Below the pieces are notes generated by a model. That model saw nothing but the letters and a program-made list of their open reading frames with translations. It did no database searches and was not told the DNA's origin. This document shows positions 1-10,806 of a DNA stretch of 64,000 bases, piece after piece. The position numbers and the translations under genes were made by a program. Position 1 is the stretch's first letter. Each line of letters begins with the position of its first letter. Source of the stretch: Methylopila henanensis (GTDB lineage: Bacteria; Pseudomonadota; Alphaproteobacteria; Rhizobiales; Methylopilaceae). The stretch is from the NCBI RefSeq assembly GCF_042681025.1, contig NZ_JBHUER010000001.1:372001-436000 (forward strand), read 5' to 3'.

Positions 1-369
1 TCCGAAACCGGACGGCCCTTCTCCGAGGATCAGGAAAGCGCCGAGCGTCGACAGCATCGGGCCGGAGCCCCGCGCGACCGGATAGACCACCGACAGGTCG
101 GCGACCAGATACCCGCGTTGCAGGCAGAGGCTGTACGCCAGATGAACCAGCCCGCTGACGAGAACGAACCCGACGCCCGCGCATGTCCAGACGACGCCGT
201 CGCCATTCGCGAGCTGGTGGATCACCCAGGGCGCATAGGCGGCGCAGGCGACCAGATTGTAGAAGAAGACGAATATCGGCCCGACCGTAGCGGCCTTCTT
301 CGCGAGCAGATTCCAGGCCGCATGGACGAAGGACGCCAGAACAACGAGCAGCAGCGAGGAGAGCGCCAT
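1..369 (-). CDS. EamA/DMT-family transporter, 3' end outside window
   Basis: Reading the minus strand from an ATG at 369 gives an open frame of 123 codons to the window edge with no stop. The protein starts MALSSLLLVVLASFVHAAWN and consists of hydrophobic helices. The pattern HAAWNLLAK near the N-terminus and a later YLVADLSVVYPVARG segment are typical of the EamA/drug-metabolite transporter superfamily, inner-membrane exporters of small metabolites. A strong ribosome site (AGGAGG, about 5 nt before the ATG) fixes the start. Only the first helices are present, so the C-terminal EamA repeat and the substrate cannot be judged. The 256 bp up to mazG show nothing recognisable. Confidence 0.8.
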   Translation of the reverse strand, partial: MALSSLLLVVLASFVHAAWNLLAKKAATVGPIFVFFYNLVACAAYAPWVIHQLANGDGVVWTCAGVGFVLVSGLVHLAYSLCLQRGYLVADLSVVYPVARGSGPMLSTLGAFLILGEGPSGFG

Positions 370-625
370 CGAGACCTCCTTTTGCGCCGACGGCGCAGGT
401 TGATCTCGACTTCTCCGCCTCTGGGATTTTGCCCCTCGGGTGCAGCCGCGGAACGCCCGCGGTTTCTGCAACGCTCGGTCCAGCGACGGCTTCGCCGTCC
501 GGAACCCTAGTTGCCACTCGGTCGATACGGAGAAGCTAGCCCGTCCGTAAGAGCGCGATCAAGCGCTACGCCTTGACCGCGCCGCTGCGGCGGGCGACCA
601 GAGCGTTCTTCCGTGGAGAACGCGC

Positions 626-1450
626 ATGACCCCTGCCCGCGACATCGCCCGGCTGATCGAGATCATGGCGGCGCTCCGCACGCCCGTGACGGGCTGTCCG
701 TGGGACCTCGAGCAGGATTTCGCGTCGATCGCGCCGTACACGATCGAGGAGGCCTACGAGGTCGCCGACGCGATCCGGCGCGGCGATCTCGACGACCTCC
801 GGGACGAACTCGGCGACCTACTGCTGCAGGTCGCGTTCCACGCCCGCATGGCCGAGGAGCAGGGCGCCTTCGCCTTCCCCGACGTGGTGGAGGCGATCAC
901 CACGAAGCTGATCCGGCGCCATCCGCATGTGTTCGGCGCGGCGCGGGACCTGCCGGCGGCCGAGGTCAAGGCGCTGTGGGGCGAGATCAAGGCCGAAGAG
1001 AAGGCCGAGCGCGCCGTCCGCCGCGGCGAGACGGCGAGGGCGCCGAGCCTGCTCGACGGGGTGACGCCCGCCCTGCCCGGCCTGACCCGCTCCGTGAAGC
1101 TGCAGGAGAAGGCCGCCACGGTCGGCTTCGACTGGGACAACGTCGGGCTGGTCGTGGGCAAGGTGCGCGAGGAGGCCGACGAGGTCGCCGAGGCGGTCGC
1201 GAGCGGCGACCGCGACGCCATGGAGGACGAGATCGGCGACCTGCTCTGCGCCGTCGCCAATCTCGCGCGCCACGCCGGCATCGATCCGGAAGCGGCCGTC
1301 CGCAGGTCGAACGCCAAGTTCGAGCGCCGCTTCCGCGCCATCGAAGCGGCGCTGGCGGCGCAAGGCAGGACGCCGGCCGACAGCGACCTCGACGAGATGG
1401 ACGCGCTCTGGAACGCGGCCAAGGCCGCCGAGCGCAAGGCGGCGGAGTAG
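626..1450 (+). CDS. mazG: Nucleoside triphosphate pyrophosphohydrolase MazG
   Basis: Cytoplasmic enzyme that hydrolyses (d)NTPs to NMP plus pyrophosphate, cleaning non-canonical nucleotides from the pool. The 274-residue length is normal for the family. It has two MazG domains: the first carries CPWDLEQ, YTIEEAYEVADAI and DELGDLLLQVAFHARMAEE, the second EEADEVAEAV and DEIGDLLCAVANLARH. The paired Glu/Asp residues of these helices are the magnesium-binding sites known in the family. The ATG at 626 is chosen because it begins directly at the conserved N-terminus and is preceded by GGAGAA. The gene is monocistronic; the convergent hydrolase gene ends 8 bp downstream. Confidence 0.95.
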   Translation: MTPARDIARLIEIMAALRTPVTGCPWDLEQDFASIAPYTIEEAYEVADAIRRGDLDDLRDELGDLLLQVAFHARMAEEQGAFAFPDVVEAITTKLIRRHPHVFGAARDLPAAEVKALWGEIKAEEKAERAVRRGETARAPSLLDGVTPALPGLTRSVKLQEKAATVGFDWDNVGLVVGKVREEADEVAEAVASGDRDAMEDEIGDLLCAVANLARHAGIDPEAAVRRSNAKFERRFRAIEAALAAQGRTPADSDLDEMDALWNAAKAAERKAAE

Positions 1451-1458
1451 GCGGTCCG

Positions 1459-2403
1459 TCAGGCGGCGTCGGCCGAAAGACCGCCCTCGCCCGCCGCGAG
1501 CCGCGCGTCGAGGAACGCGACGATGCGCGCGATCGCGCTGCGGCCTTCCGGCAGGAAGCGCGCGAAGGCCTGCCAGACATGCGGCATCTGCGGCCAGATC
1601 TCGAGCGTCGCGTCGACGCCGGCGGCGAGCAGCGCCGCGTTCATCCGCACGGAATCGTCGCGCAGGATCTCGTCGCCTCCGCACTGGACGAAGCACGGCG
1701 GGAGCCCGGCGAGATCGCCGTAGAGCGGCGACAGCAGCGGGTCGCGCGGATCGCGTCCGGGAGCGTAGGCGGCGACCAGCGCGGGCAGACCCTCCGGTTC
1801 AAGAAACGGGTCGAGCGCTTTGTTTCCGCTCATGCTTTCACCGCTTCCCGTCAGGTCGACGAAGGGCGAGAGCGCCACAGCGGCGGCCGGTTGCGGCAGG
1901 CCTCGGCGCTTCAGGTCGAGCATGAGCGCGAACACCAGATTGCCGCCGGCGCTGTCCCCGACGAGGCCGATCGCGCCCGGCGCGACGCCGCTTTCGAGCA
2001 GGGCCTCGTAGACCCCGAGCGCATCCTCGATCGCGGCCGGAAACGGGTGCTCGGGCGCGAGCCGGTAGTCCGGCGTGATCGTGGTCGCGCCGACCCCGCG
2101 CGCCAGCCGGCCAGAGATGCCGCGGTGGGTGCGGGGGGAGCCGGCGACGAAGGCGCCGCCGTGGAGGTAGAGCAGCACGCGCGATCCCGCGAAGCCGACC
2201 GGGGCGTGGGCCTCCGCCGCGAGCCCGCCGACGCGCGTCGCGCGCCGCGCGACGTTGCGCGGAGCGTCGGGAGCGAGCCGCGCCACCGCGTCGACCTCGG
2301 CGCGCAGGCGGAGCAGGTCTGGCTCGCCGAGAAGCCGCGGCTTGACCGCGTAGCGCAGCGCCAGACGCAGCATCCTCGCCCGCACGCTCACCGGTTCGTT
2401 CAT
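1459..2403 (-). CDS. Alpha/beta hydrolase, hormone-sensitive lipase family
   Basis: Probable carboxylesterase/lipase of 314 residues. The HSL oxyanion motif HGGAF is at about residues 81-85 and the nucleophile elbow GDSAGG at 149-154 (Ser151). The acid residue is probably in GGDEILRDD and the histidine in MPHVW near the C-terminus, completing a Ser-Asp-His triad. The frame stays open for 31 codons upstream, but the ATG at 2403 is preferred: it has a purine-rich AGGCGAGGG upstream and the translated extension looks like non-coding sequence. There is no signal peptide, so it is probably cytoplasmic. It is divergent from parE across 170 bp. The substrate is unknown. Confidence 0.88.
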   Translation of the reverse strand: MNEPVSVRARMLRLALRYAVKPRLLGEPDLLRLRAEVDAVARLAPDAPRNVARRATRVGGLAAEAHAPVGFAGSRVLLYLHGGAFVAGSPRTHRGISGRLARGVGATTITPDYRLAPEHPFPAAIEDALGVYEALLESGVAPGAIGLVGDSAGGNLVFALMLDLKRRGLPQPAAAVALSPFVDLTGSGESMSGNKALDPFLEPEGLPALVAAYAPGRDPRDPLLSPLYGDLAGLPPCFVQCGGDEILRDDSVRMNAALLAAGVDATLEIWPQMPHVWQAFARFLPEGRSAIARIVAFLDARLAAGEGGLSADAA

Positions 2404-2573
2404 CGATGCGCCCTCGCCTTGCGCGCCGCAGCATAGCCGGACGATTAGACGGGAAAATGAAGCCGAACTGCGGCGTCGCGCCTGCCTCCGGAACATGGGC
2501 GGCGCGACTTCGGGGGCCGCCGCGTGGCATGATGCTCTTGCAGCGCAGCGGCGCGAATCGCTATGGACGCCCG

Positions 2574-4619
<2,046 letters not shown>

Positions 4620-4702
4620 TCGCCGCGGAGGGATCGAACGCCGCCGGACGATCGTTGTCGAGGCAGAGAGGTTCGCCGGACTTGACGCTCAGGAGCGCGA
4701 CC

Positions 4703-5263
4703 ATGGCCCGATCGACACGTCTTCTGCTGGCGGCCTTCGCCCTCGCCGCCGCGACGTCCACCGGCGCGCAGACGCCGCCGCCCGCCTCGCCCTCCCCCGC
4801 GGCGCCGCCGGAGAAGATCGATCCCGGCCCGGTGAGGCCGGACGAGCCGGCTCGCCCGACCGTCACGCCCGCGCCTGCGCCCGAGAACATGCCCGGCCCG
4901 TCCGACGCCGCAGGAGACCCGCTCGGCGTCGCGCCGAACGTGTCGGTCGTGCGGCTCGCGGGACCGTGGAGCACCGCCGACGGCAAGGGCTTCTCGCGCG
5001 TCGTGGGCGTCGTCGACGGCTCCCGCCAGCGCTTCTATGTCCAGTGGCTGACCGAGCCCGACGGCCGGATCTTCGAGACCAAGGAGCTCGAGGACGAGGA
5101 CGCCGCCCGGCTGACCTTCGGCGACGTCCGGGCGGAGCCGGGACCGGCCGGCGGGGTCACGATGTTCCTCGACACGGTTCCCGACAGGGACGGCCTGCGC
5201 GACACCTGGGTGCTGATAGTGGGCGCGCCGGGCGAGGTGCGGTTCGGCCCCGCGATGAACTGA
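4703..5263 (+). CDS. Exported hypothetical protein with Pro-rich linker
   Basis: A 186-residue protein with an evident Sec signal peptide (MARSTRLLLAAFALAAATST, then GAQ as a probable cleavage site). A Pro/Ala-rich linker of about 55 residues follows, then a compact domain of about 110 residues containing SVVRLAGPW, GFSRVVGVVDG and FYVQWLTEPDGRIFETKELEDE. No known family is recognised. The start at 4703 has AGGAG 7-8 nt upstream; the frame is open from 4655, but that extension would bury the signal peptide. It lies downstream of parE by 83 bp and is convergent with the next hydrolase gene, so it is probably a single gene. Periplasmic location is inferred. Confidence 0.75.
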   Translation: MARSTRLLLAAFALAAATSTGAQTPPPASPSPAAPPEKIDPGPVRPDEPARPTVTPAPAPENMPGPSDAAGDPLGVAPNVSVVRLAGPWSTADGKGFSRVVGVVDGSRQRFYVQWLTEPDGRIFETKELEDEDAARLTFGDVRAEPGPAGGVTMFLDTVPDRDGLRDTWVLIVGAPGEVRFGPAMN

Positions 5264-5276
5264 GCCCCGGCCTCCG

Positions 5277-5972
5277 TCAGCCCAGAAACGGCGTCAGTTC
5301 GGCGTTCACGCCGTCCGGGTTCTCCAGCGTGGAAAGATGCCCGGTCGCCGGGAGCACGGCGAGCCGCGCGCCGGGGATCGCCGCGGCCATCCGGCGCGCG
5401 TGGTCCGGCGGGGTCGGCGCGTCGTTCTCGCCGACGAGCACCAGCGTCGGGCAGGCGATCCGTTCGAGCAGCGGCTCGTAGTCCGCGCGGTTCAGGATGG
5501 CGGTCATCTGGCGCACGAAGGCCGGCGCGCCGGTCGCGAACAGCATGCCGCGGACGACCGCCTCCAGCTCGGCGTCGGCGACGCGGCCCGGCTCCACGTA
5601 GCGCGCGAAAGTCGCGGCGTGGATCGAGCCGAGCTTGCCCCTCTCGGCCGCGGCGATCAGCGTCCGGCGCCGCGCTCTGCCCTCCTCCGTGTCGGGATAG
5701 GCGGTGGTGTCGAGCAGCGCGAGGCGGACGACGCGATCCGGCGCTCGGCGCAGGATCTCGAACGCGACGTAGCCGCCCATGGACAGGCCCACCAGCGCGA
5801 AACGCTCCGGCGCGGCCGCGAGCACGTCCTCGGCGATCGCCGCGATGTCCGCGTGGCGCGTGTGGTCGGCGACCATGGCGGTCCGGTCGCCGAGCGCCGC
5901 GAGTTGGGCCTCGAACAGTCGTGCCGTGCATCCGAGACCCGGCACGAAGACGACAGGCAGTTTTTCCGTCAC
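5277..5972 (-). CDS. Alpha/beta-fold hydrolase
   Basis: A 231-residue alpha/beta hydrolase. The oxyanion strand VVFVPGLGCTARLF is near the N-terminus, the nucleophile elbow GLSMGGY near residue 90, an acid in LVGENDAPTPP and the catalytic His in ATGHLSTLENPDGV. The arrangement resembles the BioH/haloperoxidase-like group. Translation appears to begin at a GTG at 5972, preceded by GGAGAG at good spacing; no in-frame ATG precedes the first beta-strand. No signal peptide. It is divergent from the RNA helicase gene, which starts 194 bp away. The substrate is not predictable. Confidence 0.85.
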   Translation of the reverse strand: MTEKLPVVFVPGLGCTARLFEAQLAALGDRTAMVADHTRHADIAAIAEDVLAAAPERFALVGLSMGGYVAFEILRRAPDRVVRLALLDTTAYPDTEEGRARRRTLIAAAERGKLGSIHAATFARYVEPGRVADAELEAVVRGMLFATGAPAFVRQMTAILNRADYEPLLERIACPTLVLVGENDAPTPPDHARRMAAAIPGARLAVLPATGHLSTLENPDGVNAELTPFLG

Positions 5973-6116
5973 GAGATGTGTCTCTCCGCTGCGATATGAG
6001 CGCTCAGCCGCAGGTTTCCGGGCATGCGACGATTGACAAAACGCGCCTGATGCCTCATCTCCGCCACAGATCGCAAGTTGCGGCGAACCTTGGCGTTTGC
6101 GCGCGGCGCGTGGACT

Positions 6117-6131
6117 ACACGTCTGACGTGT
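6117..6131. promoter_or_regulatory. 15-bp palindrome upstream of the RNA helicase gene
   Basis: ACACGTC-T-GACGTGT is a perfect 7-bp inverted repeat with a 1-bp centre, ending 35 bp before the helicase ATG. It could be a repressor operator or a small 5'-UTR hairpin. A TTGACA hexamer occurs at 6033-6038, but no convincing -10 element follows, so the promoter position is uncertain. Confidence 0.35.
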
Positions 6132-6166
6132 CCGTCCGCCCTCCCCGATCGATGATTAAGGACGAC

Positions 6167-7645
6167 ATGACTTTTTCCGAACTCGGACTGAGCCCGAAGG
6201 TGCTCGCCGCCGTGGAAGCCTCGGGCTACACCCAGCCCACGCCGATCCAGGAGCGCGCGATCCCGCATGTGCTGACCGGCCGCGATGTGCTCGGCATCGC
6301 GCAGACGGGCACGGGCAAGACCGCCTCCTTCACGCTCCCGATGCTGACTCTGCTCGAACAGGGCCGCGCCCGGGCGCGCATGCCGCGCACGCTCATCCTC
6401 GAACCGACCCGCGAACTCGCGGCCCAGGTCGAGGAAAGCTTCGCGAAATACGGCGCGAACCACAAGCTCTCCATGGCGCTGCTGATCGGCGGCGTCTCCT
6501 TCGGCGACCAGGACGCGAAGCTCACCCGCGGCGTCGACGTGCTGATCGCGACGCCCGGCCGCCTGCTCGACCATCACGAGCGCGGACGTCTGCTGCTGAC
6601 CGGCATTGAGATCCTCGTGATCGACGAAGCCGACCGCATGCTCGACATGGGGTTCATTCCCGACATCGAGCGCATCTGCAAGCTCATCCCCGCGCGGCGG
6701 CAGACGCTGTTCTTCTCGGCGACCATGCCGCCCGAGATCACGCGCCTGACCCAGCAGTTCCTGCGCGATCCGGAGCGGATCGAGGTCGCCCGGCCCTCCT
6801 CCACGAACGCCTCGATCAAGCAGCTCCTCGTCGCGACCAGCGACGACCCGGCCGAGAAGCGCGACGCGCTGCGCCGCGTCGCCCGCGCGCAGGAGAACTT
6901 CAAGAACGCGATCGTGTTCTGCAACCGCAAGCGCGACATCGCCGTGGTCCACAAGTCGCTCCAGAGCCACGGCTTCCGGGTCGCGGCGCTGCACGGCGAC
7001 ATGGACCAGCGCGCCCGCATGGCGGCGCTCGACAGCTTCAAGACCGGCGAGGTCGACCTGCTGGTCGCGAGCGACGTGGCCGCGCGCGGCCTCGACATTC
7101 CCGACGTGAGCCACGTCATCAACTACGACGTGCCGATCCATGCCGAGGACTATGTCCACCGCATCGGCCGCACCGGCCGCGCCGGCCGCTCCGGCGTCGC
7201 GCTGACGCTCGTCGCGCCGTCGGACGGCAAGAACCTCGAGGCGATCGAGAAGCTCGCCGGCGCGAAGATCGAGTGGCAGGGCGAAAGCCTGACCGAGGAG
7301 AGCCTCGCCGCGGGCGGGCGCGGAGGCCGCGGACGCGGCCGCGCGGCTCCCGCCTCCGGGCGTGGACGCTCTTCGTCCAAGCCCGCCGAGGCGTCCCCCT
7401 CGCCCAAGCCCGCTTCCGACAAGCCTGCCGGGCGCAGGCGCTCAGCCGCTTCGAAGGCGCCGGCCGAACCGAAAGAGGCGGTCCCGGAGAGCCGGCCCGC
7501 CGCCGCGGAGGCGCCGGCCGCTCCCCGTCGCGGCGGCGAACGCCGACCCGCGCCGCAGGCGTCCGACGACGGCGTCAAGGTCGTCGGACTGGGCGACCAT
7601 GTGCCGGCCTTCCTGCTTCGTCCGGTGCGCCTGAAACGGGCGTAA
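6167..7645 (+). CDS. DEAD-box ATP-dependent RNA helicase, RhlE-like
   Basis: RNA-remodelling ATPase acting in ribosome assembly, mRNA decay or cold adaptation. The 492-residue protein has the Q motif (GYTQPTPIQ), Walker A AQTGTGKT (about 45-52), PTRELA, TPGRLLDH, the DEAD box (about 153-156), SAT, and the C-terminal HRIGRTGRAG (about 331-340). A low-complexity basic tail of about 120 residues rich in Gly/Arg/Pro/Ala (for example GGRGGRGRGRAAPASGRG) follows and probably binds RNA. The ATG at 6167 has AAGGA just upstream; the frame is open upstream to 5921 but the residues there show no domain. RhlE-type is judged from the tail and motif spacing; other DEAD subfamilies are possible. Confidence 0.93.
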   Translation: MTFSELGLSPKVLAAVEASGYTQPTPIQERAIPHVLTGRDVLGIAQTGTGKTASFTLPMLTLLEQGRARARMPRTLILEPTRELAAQVEESFAKYGANHKLSMALLIGGVSFGDQDAKLTRGVDVLIATPGRLLDHHERGRLLLTGIEILVIDEADRMLDMGFIPDIERICKLIPARRQTLFFSATMPPEITRLTQQFLRDPERIEVARPSSTNASIKQLLVATSDDPAEKRDALRRVARAQENFKNAIVFCNRKRDIAVVHKSLQSHGFRVAALHGDMDQRARMAALDSFKTGEVDLLVASDVAARGLDIPDVSHVINYDVPIHAEDYVHRIGRTGRAGRSGVALTLVAPSDGKNLEAIEKLAGAKIEWQGESLTEESLAAGGRGGRGRGRAAPASGRGRSSSKPAEASPSPKPASDKPAGRRRSAASKAPAEPKEAVPESRPAAAEAPAAPRRGGERRPAPQASDDGVKVVGLGDHVPAFLLRPVRLKRA

Positions 7646-7663
7646 GTGTTCGATCGCTTCTAA

Positions 7664-7683
7664 GTGCGTCGTTGTGCGTCGTT
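7664..7683. repeat. Perfect tandem duplication of a 10-mer
   Basis: The decamer GTGCGTCGTT occurs twice head to tail directly after the helicase gene, in the 165-bp gap before the GGDEF gene. A TTGACG hexamer at 7691-7696 could be a -35 element for the GGDEF gene. Function unknown; it may be a slippage product. Confidence 0.5.
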
Positions 7684-7810
7684 TTTCGGTTTGACGACCG
7701 ATCTTATTAACGACGACTTTACGCGCGCCTCCATACATTGGATGGCGTTGCGCGCCAGCGGGGGCGTCGACGGGCGTCGACCCGCGGCGAGGCGGGGTTA
7801 GGAGCGACCG

Positions 7811-8887
7811 ATGCGCGGTGGGCTGAGTGACTTCGAGAGAACGCTGACCTTCAGCGACGCAGCCGTCCACCGACTCCGCGCCCACCGTCATCCCGCCTAT
7901 CCGCGCAATTACGAGCTCTGGTACACTTACGCGACCGGGTACAACTCGGCGCTGAACCGTGCGATCAACGAGGCGCTCGAACGCGGCCCCGTGATCGCCG
8001 AGGCCGACCTCGACCTGCTGTATGAAACCTACCTGTCGCCGCTTCGGCTCTCGGAGCGCGTCGACCATGTGGGCACGCGCATCCTCGAGGAGATCGTCAA
8101 GGTCACCAGCGTGCTGAAAGCGGGCCGCGGCTCCAGCAAGGACTATGCGGAAAGCATCGCAAGGATCTCCGAAGACGCGCGCAAGCTCGGCGGCGCGGCC
8201 GAGCCCCTGTTCTCCATGTCGCAGAAGCTGCTGGCCGAAACCCAGCGCATGGTGGAGCGCACGAAGGAGCTTGAGCAGAGCCTATCGAGATCGCAGGAGC
8301 AGATGCAGGAGCTGCATCACACGCTCGAGGTGGTCCGCGCGGAATCGCTCACCGACCCGCTGACGGGCCTCGCCAACCGCAAGTTCCTGCAGAGCACGAT
8401 CGACCGCGCCCTCATCGACGCCGAGGCCGGCTCCGGCTTCTCGATCCTCGTGGTCGACATCGACCACTTCAAGACCTTCAACGACAACTACGGCCACCTC
8501 ACCGGCGATCAGGTGCTGCGCCTCGTGGCGCTGGCGCTGAAGCAGAACGTGAAGGGCCAGGACCTCGCCGCGCGTTTCGGCGGCGAGGAGTTCGCAATCG
8601 TGCTGGCGGAGACCGACGTCAACGCCGCGATCGCCGTGGCCGAGCGCGTGCGCCGCGCCGTGATGGCGAAGGACCTCGTCAAGCGGTCGACCGGCGAGCA
8701 CCTCGGACGCGTCACCGTGTCGATCGGCGTCGCCACCTGGCGGCGCGGCGACACCGGCCAGACGGTGATCGACCGCGCCGACCAGTGCCTCTACGCCGCC
8801 AAGCGCAACGGCCGCAATCTGGTGGTGGGCGAGACCGACCCGCTCGTCGCCGTCGCCGACGAGGCGAGCCGGTCCCAGGTGGCCTGA
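7811..8887 (+). CDS. GGDEF-domain diguanylate cyclase
   Basis: Predicted to make cyclic di-GMP from two GTP. The 358-residue protein has no membrane segment. The N-terminal about 110 residues include NYELWYTYATGYNSALN, a motif I know from other alphaproteobacterial GGDEF proteins. A helical linker (SLSRSQEQMQELHHTLEVV) leads into the catalytic domain with DPLTGLANR, the metal-binding DIDHFK and an intact signature GGEEF at 257-261. The product-inhibition site usually reads RxxD five residues before the signature; here it is KGQD, with Lys replacing Arg. AGGAG lies 7 nt before the ATG. The gene is convergent with the ene-reductase, with 9 bp between. Confidence 0.92.
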   Translation: MRGGLSDFERTLTFSDAAVHRLRAHRHPAYPRNYELWYTYATGYNSALNRAINEALERGPVIAEADLDLLYETYLSPLRLSERVDHVGTRILEEIVKVTSVLKAGRGSSKDYAESIARISEDARKLGGAAEPLFSMSQKLLAETQRMVERTKELEQSLSRSQEQMQELHHTLEVVRAESLTDPLTGLANRKFLQSTIDRALIDAEAGSGFSILVVDIDHFKTFNDNYGHLTGDQVLRLVALALKQNVKGQDLAARFGGEEFAIVLAETDVNAAIAVAERVRRAVMAKDLVKRSTGEHLGRVTVSIGVATWRRGDTGQTVIDRADQCLYAAKRNGRNLVVGETDPLVAVADEASRSQVA

Positions 8888-8896
8888 AGCTTTCGC

Positions 8897-10009
8897 TCAG
8901 GCGACCTTGGCCGCGTCCTGCCCGCGGGTGGGATAGTCGGTGTAGCCTTTCTCTCCCCCGCCGTAGAAGGTGGCCTGGTCGGGCTCAGCCAGCGGCGCGC
9001 CTTCGCGGATGCGCTCGACGAGATCGGGATTGGCGATGAACGGCCGCCCGAAGGCGACGGCGTCGACCTCGCCGGCCGCGACGCGCGCGGCGGCGAGCTC
9101 CGGATCGTAGCCGTTGTTGCCGATGTAGACGCCGTTGAAGGCCTTTCGCAGCACCGAGAGGTCGAAGGCGCCTTCCGGCGCGCGCGAACCGCGGGTCTCG
9201 CCCTCGATCACATGCAGATAGGCGAGGCGAAGATCCGAGAGGCGCTCGGTCAGATAGGTGAACAGCGGCTCGGGATTGGAATCCGCGCAGTCGTTGGCGG
9301 GGCTGACCGGCGAGAGCCGGATGCCGACGCGCTCATGGCCGATCGCGGCGATCGCGGCCTCCGTCGCCTCCAGCAGGAAGCGGGCGCGGTTTTGGATCGA
9401 GCCGCCATAGGCGTCGGTGCGCAGGTTGGTCTTGTCGCGCAGGAACTGGTCCGGCAGATAGCCGTTCGCGCCATGCACCTCGACGCCGTCGAAGCCGGCC
9501 GCGATTGCGTTGCTGGCGGCCCGCCCGTATTGCGCGATGATGTCGGGAATTTCGTCGAGCTCCAGCGCGCGCGGGGTCTCGAGGTCCTTGAACCCGGTCT
9601 CGGTGAAGGCCTTGCCTTCCGGCTTCACCGCCGACGGCGCGACGGGAAGCTTTCCGCCCGGCTGCAGATCGCGATGCGAGATGCGCCCCACATGCCAGAG
9701 CTGAAGCACGATCTTACCGCCTTTGGAGTGGACCGCGTCGGTGACGAGCTTCCACCCCGCAATCTGCTCGTCGGAATAGATGCCGGGCGTCCAGGCGTAG
9801 CCCTGGCCTTCCGGCATGATCTGGGTCGCTTCCGCGATGATCAGGCCGGCGCTGGCGCGCTGGCCGTAGTAGTCGGCGTTGATCTGGCGCGGCGCGAGCG
9901 TTTTGGCGTCGGCGCGGGAGCGCGTCAGCGGCGCCATGACGATGCGGTTGCGGAGCTCGAGCGCCCCGGCCTTGAGCGGCTGGAACAACGGATCGACGGT
10001 TCCGGTCAT
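8897..10009 (-). CDS. Old yellow enzyme family ene-reductase (NemA-like)
   Basis: FMN-dependent, NAD(P)H-using reductase of activated alkenes such as N-ethylmaleimide, cyclic enones or nitro-esters; typically part of electrophile detoxification. The 370-residue length fits. Family signatures include RNRIVMAPLTRSRA at the N-terminus, LQLWHVGRISH, the substrate-contacting HGANGYLPDQFLRD, NLRTDAYGGS and the FMN phosphate region FGRPFIANPDLVERI. No signal peptide. It is a lone gene: the next minus-strand gene upstream starts 131 bp away. The exact substrate cannot be told from sequence. Confidence 0.93.
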   Translation of the reverse strand: MTGTVDPLFQPLKAGALELRNRIVMAPLTRSRADAKTLAPRQINADYYGQRASAGLIIAEATQIMPEGQGYAWTPGIYSDEQIAGWKLVTDAVHSKGGKIVLQLWHVGRISHRDLQPGGKLPVAPSAVKPEGKAFTETGFKDLETPRALELDEIPDIIAQYGRAASNAIAAGFDGVEVHGANGYLPDQFLRDKTNLRTDAYGGSIQNRARFLLEATEAAIAAIGHERVGIRLSPVSPANDCADSNPEPLFTYLTERLSDLRLAYLHVIEGETRGSRAPEGAFDLSVLRKAFNGVYIGNNGYDPELAAARVAAGEVDAVAFGRPFIANPDLVERIREGAPLAEPDQATFYGGGEKGYTDYPTRGQDAAKVA

Positions 10010-10140
10010 GAAGAAACTCCGGCGTTCTTAAAAAGGCCCGCGGCGGGCGGCGGGCTGTCGCCTAACGAGATAGTTCGATCGGCCCGTCCCGAAAGACGCT
10101 CGGGCCTGCCTCAGACGCAACGCCGCCTTGCTTCGCCGGA

Positions 10141-10806
10141 TCAGTCCGCCGCCGCGTCGTCGAGCGCCGCCTGCCAGAACGCAGCCTCCAGCCGCGACGC
10201 CGTCACGAACAGCCGCTTGAGCTCCCGGTAGCGCTGCGGCGTCAGCCTGTCCGCGCCGAGCCTGTCCAGCGTCACGCGCGCGGAGGCGGCGACGTCCTGA
10301 TAGGCGGCGCCGGCGTATTCCTCGATCCACGGGCGGTAAGGGTTATTGGGCGCGACGCCCTGCGCCGCGAGCCCACCGCCGATCTCGGCGTAGCCGATCA
10401 CGCAGGGGCTGAGCGCCACGGTCAGGTCCAGCAGGTCGCCGCGCAGGCCGGCGTCGAGCACGAAGCGGGTGTAGGCGACGCAGGCGTCGCCCTCCTCCGC
10501 GGCTTCGAGGTCGGCCGCTTCGAGGCCCCAGCCGGCGCAGACCCGCACATGCAGGTCCATCTCGACGTCGAGGATGGCGTGCAGCGTGGCCGCCGCGGCG
10601 CGCATGTCCGACAGCCGGTCGGCCTTGTAGACGGCGAGACCGTAGGCGCGGGCGAACTGGATCAGGAACAGGTAGTCCTGCACGAGATAGGAGCGAAACG
10701 CCGCCTGCGGCAGCGAGCCGTCGCCCAGGCCGCGCACGAAGGCGTGGTCGACGTAAGAAGCCCATTCCCTGGCCGCGTCCGCCTTCAGCCGCTCGAACAG
10801 GCTCAT
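10141..10806 (-). CDS. tenA: TenA-family thiaminase II / aminopyrimidine salvage hydrolase
   Basis: Hydrolyses aminopyrimidine breakdown products of thiamine so that HMP can be salvaged. The 221-residue protein keeps the residues expected from Bacillus TenA at matching positions: Asp44 in LVQDYLFL, Tyr112 in AYTRF, catalytic Cys135 in ALSPCVIGYAEIG, and a Glu near 207 in ASRLEAAFW. It is the last gene of the long suf-containing minus-strand run and overlaps the tfoX-like gene by 4 bp (ATGA), which suggests translational coupling. A link to Fe-S assembly is plausible because thiamine-pyrimidine synthesis needs the Fe-S enzyme ThiC, but that is inference. Confidence 0.93.
   Translation of the reverse strand: MSLFERLKADAAREWASYVDHAFVRGLGDGSLPQAAFRSYLVQDYLFLIQFARAYGLAVYKADRLSDMRAAAATLHAILDVEMDLHVRVCAGWGLEAADLEAAEEGDACVAYTRFVLDAGLRGDLLDLTVALSPCVIGYAEIGGGLAAQGVAPNNPYRPWIEEYAGAAYQDVAASARVTLDRLGADRLTPQRYRELKRLFVTASRLEAAFWQAALDDAAAD

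Noticed and set aside
118..510. 130-codon plus-strand frame at the window start
   Set aside because: Antisense to the EamA transporter reading, which has hydrophobic helices and a strong ribosome site.
10081..10106. GGCCCG...CGGGCC dyad between tenA and the ene-reductase gene
   Set aside because: Only 6 bp with a 14-nt loop and no U-tract; expected by chance at this GC content.
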